Shown: one piece after another, positions 7,690 through 13,930 of the stretch
Layout of the letters: each line of letters starts with the position of its first letter
How positions within the stretch are numbered: position 1 is the first letter of the stretch
Assembly: GCA_025934335.1 (NCBI GenBank)
Contig: JAICYG010000011.1
Span: forward strand, 1-25,612
Direction of reading: 5' to 3'
Origin: Thermoleophilia bacterium
Lineage (GTDB): Bacteria; Actinomycetota; Thermoleophilia; Gaiellales; Gaiellaceae
DNA length: 25,612 bases
The notes under the pieces: generated by a model
Told to the model about the DNA's origin: nothing
Database searches by the model: none
Seen by the model: the letters and a program-made list of their open reading frames with translations, nothing else
Program-made: the position numbers and the translations under genes

Positions 7690-8722
7690 GCGGCTCCAGC
7701 AGTGCGAGGGCGGTGGGCGCGTCGACTCCCAGCGCGAGCGCGTCCACGAGCGCAGCGCTGTCCCCGGTGTCAGACACCTTTAAGGTGTCTGACACCTGTT
7801 CGACGGAAGCGAGGCTCCGGAGTGACTCCACCACCTCCTCGCCGTACTCCGCCAGCGCCCGCTCGAACGCCGGCACCGGGTCGTAGCCCGCCGGGTCGCG
7901 CAGGTACTCCCCGACCGTCGCGAGCGGCAGCTTCCCCGGCACGGCCTGCAGCATCCCGTTCGCGACGAGCCCCGAGGCGCGACCGTCCCAGAGACGCGGG
8001 TCGCGCGCGCGCAGCGGCGCGAGGAAGAGCCGGTCGGGCTCGAAGTCGTTGACGGGATAGTTGTCCCAGATCAGCAGGTCGTGATCGCCGAAGCGCGCAA
8101 CGGCAGTGTCGAGCTCCTCGCGCGTGATCGCGAGCGACACGACCTCGGGCCCTGTCCAGTAGACGACGATGCCCGGGTCGAGGAGGCGCCGCATCACGCG
8201 CCGGTACGGCGAGTCCCCCGTTCCCGCGTAGCCCATCGGGCAGATGACGAGCGGCGCCTTCTGCTCGACGGCGGCGGCGAAGCGGTTCGAGAGCTCCGAC
8301 TGCGCGGCGGCGCTCGGGCGATCCTCGTGCCCGTACCGCTCGTCGTCCTCGGGGCAATTGAGCGTGTGCTCGAGGTCGTCCCAGAGAAGCTGGAACGTCT
8401 CGACGCCGATTGACCGGGCCTGATCGCACTTCGCGAGCAGCCGCTCGAAGTCCTCGTCGAGCGTGTAGCGAATGGACAGGCCCGGCGCGATCGCGTAGGC
8501 GAAGTCGACGCCGACGCGGCGCGCCTCGGCCACCAGCTCGCCGAGGCGCGCGAGCTCCTCGTCCGGGTACGGCTCGTCCCACTTTGCGCGGTGGTACGGA
8601 TCGTCCTTCGGCGCGTGCACCCAGGTATCGAAGCCCTCGTCGGCGCAGAAGCGGATCAGGTCGAGCCGCTCGGCATGCGACCACGGTGTGCCGTAGAACC
8701 CCTCGATGACGCCGCGGATCAC
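7682..8722 (-). CDS. GH84 beta-N-acetylglucosaminidase (O-GlcNAcase-like)
   Basis: This enzyme is expected to remove terminal beta-linked GlcNAc by substrate-assisted catalysis. The N-terminal GVIEGFYGTPW and HAPKDDPYHR segments and the adjacent acids Asp115-Asp116 in LLWDDLEH match the GH84 catalytic core. A later WDNYPVND at about 219-226 corresponds to the conserved Asn loop. At 346 residues it is essentially the catalytic barrel without the extra domains of secreted or eukaryotic homologues. It has no signal peptide. The GTG start at 8722 overlaps the aldolase stop (GTGA). Near the C-terminus, residues 309-319 (QVSDTLKVSDT) are encoded by an inserted-looking palindrome. Family assignment is strong; beta-GlcNAc specificity is inferred from the family. 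Confidence 0.92.
   Translation of the reverse strand: MIRGVIEGFYGTPWSHAERLDLIRFCADEGFDTWVHAPKDDPYHRAKWDEPYPDEELARLGELVAEARRVGVDFAYAIAPGLSIRYTLDEDFERLLAKCDQARSIGVETFQLLWDDLEHTLNCPEDDERYGHEDRPSAAAQSELSNRFAAAVEQKAPLVICPMGYAGTGDSPYRRVMRRLLDPGIVVYWTGPEVVSLAITREELDTAVARFGDHDLLIWDNYPVNDFEPDRLFLAPLRARDPRLWDGRASGLVANGMLQAVPGKLPLATVGEYLRDPAGYDPVPAFERALAEYGEEVVESLRSLASVEQVSDTLKVSDTGDSAALVDALALGVDAPTALALLEPHV
7766..7796. repeat. 31-nt perfect palindrome inside the GH84 coding region
   Basis: Two 15-bp arms, GGTGTCAGACACCTT and its exact reverse complement, flank a single central T. Each half is itself a small hairpin (GGTGTC-N-GACACC), so the element is a doublet of one unit, as in REP/BIME-type elements. 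Its middle is A/T-rich compared with the surrounding GC-rich gene. It is read in frame as QVSDTLKVSDT downstream of the catalytic barrel. The sequence pattern is seen directly; its identity as a mobile repeat is inferred. Confidence 0.7.
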
Positions 8723-9585
8723 TTCTCCCGCCAGGGGCGGCCGTGCGCATCGACGATCTCTGCCAGCTCCTGCAGCCGCGGCACCGAGCGCTCGCGCAGG
8801 AGCTCGGTCGGGTCGTCGGCCGCGAGCGTCGCCGTCCAGACCGCGCGGCCCGCGAGCATCCCCGAGGCGCCGCCCTTGCACGCGGCCTCGACCGCACGCG
8901 GGTAGCGCTCGGCGTCGACGCCCTGCGAGAGGACAACCCACGGGCAGGCTACGACCGCGTCGATGCGCCGCGACCACTCCGCGATCTCGTCGGGCTCGCC
9001 TGCACCGAGCGTCGGCACCTGGCACTTGTAGAGGTCGCAGCCGACCGCGGCCAGCTCCGCCGCTGCCTCCACGATCGCCGCTTCGCGGTCGAAGCCCTCC
9101 GGACCTCGGACCACCGCTTCGAGCACCGACAGCAGCCCGTGCGAGCGTGCCAACTCGACGAAGCGCCGCGCCGTCTCGACCCGGTGCACGCGACGCGCGT
9201 CGTCCCGCCAGATCACGAGCAGCTTCAGCGCGACCGCGGCGTTGCGGGCGGCGCCTGCGGCGTCGGCGCCTTCGTCGAGCTCGGTCTCCTCGACGACCCC
9301 GCCCGGCGGCTGCTCGAGCGCGTCGACCGCCAGGATCAGCCCGCAGCTCGCAGGGAGCAGCCGATCGCGCACGATCTCGTCGTAGGCGTAGTGGCGGTCG
9401 ATCAGGAAGCCCGACGCGTACGGCCCGAGCTCGCGCGCGACCGCGAGCTTGAACCGCACCATCCGGGCGTCGTCGACGTCGTCGTGATGTTCCGAAAGCA
9501 TCGTGCGCAGCGACTCGCGCTGGTCCATCGCGACCATCAGGAACGTGCCGGACGGGCGGGCGAGCGCATCGAGGGTCAACGTCAT
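8719..9585 (-). CDS. Class I aldolase of the YihT/LacD family
   Basis: This 288-residue Schiff-base aldolase resembles E. coli YihT (sulfofructose-1-phosphate aldolase) along its whole length and is related to LacD (tagatose-1,6-bisphosphate aldolase). Family features include MVAMDQRESLR near the N-terminus, ALKLLVIW (Lys121), the predicted Schiff-base Lys187 in CDLYKCQVP, PWVVLSQGVD at about 215-224 and ASGMLAGRAVW with Arg247. The likely products are a triose phosphate plus a second three-carbon fragment. It lies between the NagB-like gene (ATGA overlap) and GH84 (GTGA overlap). A tagatose-type role would fit amino-sugar or galactose breakdown, and a sulfo-sugar role would fit the YihT resemblance. 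No PfkB-type sugar-phosphate kinase is in the window to decide. Confidence 0.87.
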   Translation of the reverse strand: MTLTLDALARPSGTFLMVAMDQRESLRTMLSEHHDDVDDARMVRFKLAVARELGPYASGFLIDRHYAYDEIVRDRLLPASCGLILAVDALEQPPGGVVEETELDEGADAAGAARNAAVALKLLVIWRDDARRVHRVETARRFVELARSHGLLSVLEAVVRGPEGFDREAAIVEAAAELAAVGCDLYKCQVPTLGAGEPDEIAEWSRRIDAVVACPWVVLSQGVDAERYPRAVEAACKGGASGMLAGRAVWTATLAADDPTELLRERSVPRLQELAEIVDAHGRPWREK

Positions 9586-10304
9586 GCAGCAGCCTCCTCG
9601 TCGATCAGGATCAGGGCATCACCGTGGTCGTGCACGATGCTCGCCGGCCAGGCGGGATCGAAGCGGTCGAGCGCGAGCAGGCGGCGCACCGCCTCGCGCT
9701 TGCCCGCGCCGTGAAGCACCAGACGGAGCGACCGCGCAGCGAGGATCGTCCCGAGGCCGACCGAGACGCCGCGCGCGGGCACGTCGTCGAGCGACGCGAA
9801 GGCCGGAAAGGTCGTGAGGTTGTCGCGCCGCGTCGTCTCGGCGATCGCGACCACCGAGGTCCCCCCGCCGCGCGAAGACCCGGGTGGGACGAATGCGACA
9901 TGCCCGTCGGAGGCACCGGACGCGAGCAGAAAGAGGTCGACGCCGCCCACCTCTGCGATGCGCTCGTCGTACGCGCCGGGATCGTCTGGATCGGGCAGCC
10001 AGACGCGGTCGTGGGGCACGCCGAGCGGCCCGGCGATCTCATCCCGCGCAAAGCGCGTGCAGCTGTAGTGCGAGTCGGGCGCGGCAGCGAGGTACTCGTC
10101 CATCATCACGACGACGAGCCGCTCGAGCCGCGGCCGCCGCGCCAGCGCGGCGTACGTCGTCCGCAGGCTGCGGCCGCCGGGGCAGCCGAGCAGAAACGGA
10201 CTTTGTGTTGAGTCAACACTAAGTCCATGGCGCGCGGCGATCTCGTCCGCGAGCGCCTCGCCGATCGCCTCCGGGGACGGCAGCACGCGCACCTCAGCGG
10301 GCAA
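9582..10304 (-). CDS. NagB-like protein (glucosamine-6-phosphate deaminase / 6-phosphogluconolactonase superfamily)
   Basis: The fold-defining segments of NagB are present: LLGCPGGRS near the N-terminus, MMDEY (Asp69), DGHVAF (Asp133, His135) and SVGLGTILAARSLRLVLHG. NagB converts glucosamine-6-phosphate to fructose-6-phosphate and ammonia. However, the segment that reads AFNEP in E. coli NagB reads AFVPPG here, so the catalytic Glu148 equivalent is Pro140, and the motif leans toward 6-phosphogluconolactonase. The chosen start is the TTG at 10304, which follows GGGAGGAG at good spacing and overlaps the kinase stop by 11 nt; a GTG at 10292 is an alternative. Residues 27-36 are encoded by an inserted-looking palindrome. 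It may be a deaminase, isomerase or lactonase. Confidence 0.8.
   Translation of the reverse strand: MPAEVRVLPSPEAIGEALADEIAARHGLSVDSTQSPFLLGCPGGRSLRTTYAALARRPRLERLVVVMMDEYLAAAPDSHYSCTRFARDEIAGPLGVPHDRVWLPDPDDPGAYDERIAEVGGVDLFLLASGASDGHVAFVPPGSSRGGGTSVVAIAETTRRDNLTTFPAFASLDDVPARGVSVGLGTILAARSLRLVLHGAGKREAVRRLLALDRFDPAWPASIVHDHGDALILIDEEAAA
10198..10226. repeat. 29-nt near-perfect palindrome inside the NagB-like coding region
   Basis: Arms GGACTTTGTGTTGA and TCAACACTAAGTCC flank a central G and are complementary at 13 of 14 positions. The element is much richer in A/T than the gene around it. It is read in frame and encodes GLSVDSTQSP between the first helix and the first strand of the enzyme, where a loop insertion would be tolerated. 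It differs in sequence from the GH84 palindrome but has the same size and architecture. A binding site for a regulator is a less likely alternative. Confidence 0.6.
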
Positions 10305-11244
10305 GGAGCTCCTCCCGGAGGCGCGCCTTCGCGGCCTCATCGACGCCGGCGAGGTCGAGGGCTGCGAGGGCGGCGCCGAGCACGGGCGGTGCGTCGAGCA
10401 CGATCGCGCGCGCGCCCGCGGGGAGCCGCTCGAGCACCCGCTCGAGGAAGAGCCCCGGCTCGCCCTGGAACATGCCGCCGCCGAGAACGACGTCCGCGGC
10501 GTTCACCTCCAGGTCGCCGAACGCGCGCCGGACCCACAGCGCCACCTCGGTGGCGACCCGCGTGACGAGCCCGTCCGAGACCGGGTCCCCGTCGCGCGCG
10601 GCGGCGAGAACGAGCGGCGCGAGCTCGCCGAGACGCGCCTGCTCGATACGGCGGTAGTGGATCTCGATCCCCACCCGCTCCACGGACGCGAGGCCGAAGT
10701 GCGCACGGATCGCGTCGACGAGCGCCGTCGGTTCGCCGCGGCGGTCCTCGGCCCGCGCGGCAAGAAACAGCGCCTCGCGGCCGAGCAGCTCGGCGCCGCC
10801 CCAGTCGCCGGTCTCCCAGCCGAGAGCCGGGTAGCGGGCGACGCGGCCGTCGGACCGCCGGCCGATGCAGTTGATGCCGGCGCCGCAGATGACGGCGACT
10901 GCATCCGCGCGGGCGGTGCCGGCACGGAGGAGCGCAAACGTGTCGTTGTCGACGACAGCCTTGTGCACCCAACCGTGCGCCGCGACCATCTGCGACAGCT
11001 CCTCGAGGTCTGCCGGCACGTCGGCTCCGCAGAGGTAGAAGACGCCGCACGCCGCGGGGATCGGCACACCCGCTTCGGCGACGAGCGCGGAGACGACCCG
11101 CGCGACGCCGTCCGCTCCCACCGCGTGCGAGTTCGAGCCCGGGCCGCGCAGGGCGGCGAGCAGCTCTCCGTCCGTGGTCGCGGCGACGAGCTCGGTCTTC
11201 GAGTTGCCGCCGTCGACGCCGAGGACGACGCTCACGTCGCCCAC
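10294..11244 (-). CDS. BadF/BadG-family sugar kinase (GlcNAc-kinase-like)
   Basis: This 316-residue protein belongs to the ASKHA superfamily. It has a phosphate-1 loop GVDGGNSKTE at the N-terminus, a GAGINCIGRR segment (phosphate-2 type), LGWETGDWGG in the sugar-site region and a C-terminal VLGGGMF adenosine motif. Bacterial relatives include N-acetylglucosamine kinases, so phosphorylation of GlcNAc released by the GH84 enzyme is the natural suggestion. A GalNAc or other hexosamine substrate cannot be excluded. The start is the GTG at 11244 (13-nt overlap with GH4); the GTG at 11235 would form a GTGA overlap like many junctions in this operon. The deacetylase expected between this kinase and the NagB-like enzyme is not in the window. 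Confidence 0.83.
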   Translation of the reverse strand: MGDVSVVLGVDGGNSKTELVAATTDGELLAALRGPGSNSHAVGADGVARVVSALVAEAGVPIPAACGVFYLCGADVPADLEELSQMVAAHGWVHKAVVDNDTFALLRAGTARADAVAVICGAGINCIGRRSDGRVARYPALGWETGDWGGAELLGREALFLAARAEDRRGEPTALVDAIRAHFGLASVERVGIEIHYRRIEQARLGELAPLVLAAARDGDPVSDGLVTRVATEVALWVRRAFGDLEVNAADVVLGGGMFQGEPGLFLERVLERLPAGARAIVLDAPPVLGAALAALDLAGVDEAAKARLREELLAR

Positions 11245-12491
11245 GGCAGGTAGCGCGCATTCGCCTCGAGCAGCAGGTCGGTGAGCTGCTCCGCCTGCCG
11301 CGTCTGACCGACGAGCGGGTGCGCCAGCAGCGCGCGGAACACGCGCTCGCGGCCGCCGCGGAGCGCGGCGTCGAGCGCGAGCTCCTCGTAGGCGGAGACG
11401 TGCGCGACGAGGCCGCGGTACCCGGCCGCGAGCTCCGGCATCGCGATCGGCTCGACGGAGCCCGGCGTCACGTGCGCCGGCACCTCGACGACCGCGTCGT
11501 CGGCGAGGAACGGCAGCGTGCCGCGGTTGCGCAGGTTGACGACGTGGCGGTGCTGCGCGCTCCGCCCGAGGAGGCTCGCGAGCAGCTCGACGGCAGCCTC
11601 GGAGTAGAACGCCCCGCCGCGGCGGCCGAGCAGCTCGGGCTTCTGGTCGACGGCCTCGTCCTCGTAGATCTGCAGCAGCTCCGCCTCGATCGCGTGCACC
11701 TCCTCGGCCCGCGACTCGTGCGTGCGAGCGTGCTCGACGAGGTCGTCGTGGTCCCAGAAGTAGTGCAGGTAATAGGAGGGAACGACGCCGAGCCGCCGCA
11801 CGAGATCCGGCTTCAGGCCGCTCGCCGGTGCGACGCGATCGGCGTGGTCATGCGTCAGCTCGTGCAGCACGTCGCGGCCGCCGGAGCGAACGCCGATCTC
11901 CCACGTCAGGTGGTTGAGGCCGACGTGGTCGAGCTCGACCTCGTCCGGCGCCACGTCGAGCACCTTCGCGAAGTGCCGCTGGAACACCATGGCGGCGCTG
12001 CAGAGGCCGACGGCCCTGTGTCCCTCGTCGAGGAGCGCCTTCGTGACGATGCCGACCGGGTTCGTGAAGTCGACGATCCACGTCTCCGGCGCGAGCCGGC
12101 GCACGCGCTCGGCGATGTCGAGCACCACCGGCACCGTGCGGAGCGCCTTCGCGAGCCCGCCGAACCCGGTCGTCTCCTGGCCGATGCAGCCGCAGCGCAG
12201 GGGCAGCGACTCGTCGACGATGCGGGCCGCCTGCCCGCCGACGCGGAGCTGGATCAGCACGGCGGCCGCCCCCTCGACGCCTTCCTCTAGCCGGAGCGTC
12301 GGCACGATCTTCGCGGGATGGCCGCCGCGCTCGAGCATGCGGCGCGTCATGCCCGTCAGGATCTGGAGCCGCCGCCCATCGACGTCGACGAGAGCCAGCT
12401 CGTCCACCGGCAGCAGGTCGCGCATGCGCACGAGCCCGTCGACGAGCTCGGGCGTATAGGTCGAGCCGGCACCGACGACCGCGAGCTTCAT
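11232..12491 (-). CDS. GH4 NAD-dependent glycosidase (6-phospho-beta-glucosidase-like)
   Basis: GH4 enzymes cleave glycosides by transient oxidation at C3 using NAD and a divalent metal. This 419-residue protein has the N-terminal NAD motif VVGAGSTYTPEL, the QLRVGG segment (Arg83, phosphate-binding in 6-phospho-glycosidases), GQETTGFGG, TNPVG (Asn144), the metal ligand Cys164 and His194 (GLNHLTW), and Tyr296 in AFYSEAA as candidate base. The four residues starting at the metal Cys read CSAA, unlike the CNVP type usual for 6-phospho-beta-glucosidases. No PTS gene is near, so any 6-phospho substrate would have to be made by one of the cytoplasmic kinases. It has an ATGA overlap with the sulfatase upstream. 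Family is sure; specificity is open. Confidence 0.9.
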   Translation of the reverse strand: MKLAVVGAGSTYTPELVDGLVRMRDLLPVDELALVDVDGRRLQILTGMTRRMLERGGHPAKIVPTLRLEEGVEGAAAVLIQLRVGGQAARIVDESLPLRCGCIGQETTGFGGLAKALRTVPVVLDIAERVRRLAPETWIVDFTNPVGIVTKALLDEGHRAVGLCSAAMVFQRHFAKVLDVAPDEVELDHVGLNHLTWEIGVRSGGRDVLHELTHDHADRVAPASGLKPDLVRRLGVVPSYYLHYFWDHDDLVEHARTHESRAEEVHAIEAELLQIYEDEAVDQKPELLGRRGGAFYSEAAVELLASLLGRSAQHRHVVNLRNRGTLPFLADDAVVEVPAHVTPGSVEPIAMPELAAGYRGLVAHVSAYEELALDAALRGGRERVFRALLAHPLVGQTRQAEQLTDLLLEANARYLPWAT

Positions 12492-13930
12492 CTGACGTAC
12501 TGCCTCCTGGCGTCGAAGAACGGCTGGTGATCCCAGTGCGTGCCGTTACGCGTCATCGCGCGCGCGATCAGCTCGCGCCGGTGGATGCCGGCGGCGCCCT
12601 CGGCCGCCAGCCGGTCGGCGTCGAAGCGGCCGTGAATCGCGTCGCGCAGCTCGCGCTCGACGTCGGCCAGTTCCGGCGCCCCGAGCAGGTCGTGCCACTC
12701 GCCGGGATCCGACTCGACATCGAAGAGGCGCTCGTCGTGGCCGTGCACGTGCACGAGCTTGTGGCGGCCCCTGCGCGCCATGAAGCACGGCGCGCGCACC
12801 TTCTCGACGTGGTACTCGGAGAAGACGATCCGGTCGTCGCGCGCCGCGAGCAGGCTCTCGCCGTCGAGCGGCGTCCACTCCTCCGCCTGGATGCCCGCCA
12901 GGTCGAGGAAGGTGGGCGCCAGGTCGAGCAGCGACACCGGCGCCGCCACCGTCTCGCCCGCGTGCTCGCCGCCCGGCAGCCGTACGACGAGGGGCACGCG
13001 CACCGACCACTCGTAGAACGTTCGCTTCTGCACCATGCGCCGCTCGCCGAGCATGTCGCCGTGGTCCGACGTGAAGACGACGACCGTGTCGTCGGCCTGC
13101 CCCGTCTGCTCGAGCGCGCGCACGAGCTCGCCGAGCTTCCGATCGACGTAGGTGACGAGGCCGTAGTACGCGCGTCGCAGTGCGCGCATCGCGTCGTGGT
13201 CGTCGAGCCCCGGCACCTCGTCGGTCTCGTGCGCCTCGTTCGCCCAGACGTCCATGGCGGTGTAGTTCGGGTCGCGGCGCTCGGGCAGCGGCAGGTCCGC
13301 GCCCTCGTACAGGTCCCAGAGCTCCTGCGTGACGACGAACGGGTCGTGCGGGTGATGGTAGGACGCGACGAGGAAGAACGGCTCGTCGCTCGGACGGCGG
13401 CTGCGCTCGCGGATGAACTCGAGCGCGCGGAAGTGTGTCTCCTCGTCGAAGGAGAGGAACATCGTCCACGGCGCAACGCCGACGCGCGGCGGCACGTACA
13501 GCCGCGCGTGGCCGCCGCGGACGAACCGCCCTTCCGCGTCCTGCGTCGGCACCCAGTCCATGCTCGCCGGGAAGACGTCGGTCGTCAGCCGGCGGCGGAA
13601 GCCGTGCAGCTGGTCGGGGCCGACGAAGTGCATCTTCCCGCTCAGCACGGTCTCGTAGCCCGCGTTCGTCAGGTGGTGCGCGACCGTCGGCTCGTCCGCG
13701 TGCAGCACCGACGCGTTGTCCCAGCAGCGGAGCGTCGACGCATGCAAACCGGTGACGAGCGACGCGCGCGCCGGCGAGCAGAGCGGATACGGCGTGTACG
13801 CAGCGTCGTAGCGGATCCCCTCGGCGGCGAGCCGGTCGAGAGCGGGCGTCTTCGCCATCGGGTCCCCGTACGGCCCCGTCAGGAACGGGACGAGCTGGTC
13901 GACGAGAACGAGCAGGACGTTGGGCTTCAC
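12488..13930 (-). CDS. Sulfatase, choline-sulfatase (BetC)-like, Cys-type
   Basis: This 480-residue type I sulfatase hydrolyses a sulfate ester. The signature YPLCSPARASLVTG has Cys51 for conversion to formylglycine. Other active-site parts are NVLLVLVDQ (Asp11), SGKMHFVGPDQLHGF and the metal-binding TSDHGDMLGE. The SGKMHFVGPDQLHGF and AHHL stretches resemble choline-O-sulfatase closely, yet the setting is a glycan operon, so a sulfated sugar is the likely substrate. No signal peptide is present, unlike most glycan sulfatases, so desulfation would follow uptake. It starts with a GTG in a GTGA overlap with GH1. No maturation enzyme (FGE or anSME type) is encoded here. Confidence 0.92.
   Translation of the reverse strand: MKPNVLLVLVDQLVPFLTGPYGDPMAKTPALDRLAAEGIRYDAAYTPYPLCSPARASLVTGLHASTLRCWDNASVLHADEPTVAHHLTNAGYETVLSGKMHFVGPDQLHGFRRRLTTDVFPASMDWVPTQDAEGRFVRGGHARLYVPPRVGVAPWTMFLSFDEETHFRALEFIRERSRRPSDEPFFLVASYHHPHDPFVVTQELWDLYEGADLPLPERRDPNYTAMDVWANEAHETDEVPGLDDHDAMRALRRAYYGLVTYVDRKLGELVRALEQTGQADDTVVVFTSDHGDMLGERRMVQKRTFYEWSVRVPLVVRLPGGEHAGETVAAPVSLLDLAPTFLDLAGIQAEEWTPLDGESLLAARDDRIVFSEYHVEKVRAPCFMARRGRHKLVHVHGHDERLFDVESDPGEWHDLLGAPELADVERELRDAIHGRFDADRLAAEGAAGIHRRELIARAMTRNGTHWDHQPFFDARRQYVR

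Noticed and set aside
8719..9585. A complete sulfoquinovose degradation pathway
   Set aside because: Only the YihT-like aldolase and a generic aldehyde dehydrogenase point that way. No GH31-type sulfoquinovosidase, SQ isomerase, SF kinase or sulfolactaldehyde reductase is recognisable, so only the aldolase is flagged.
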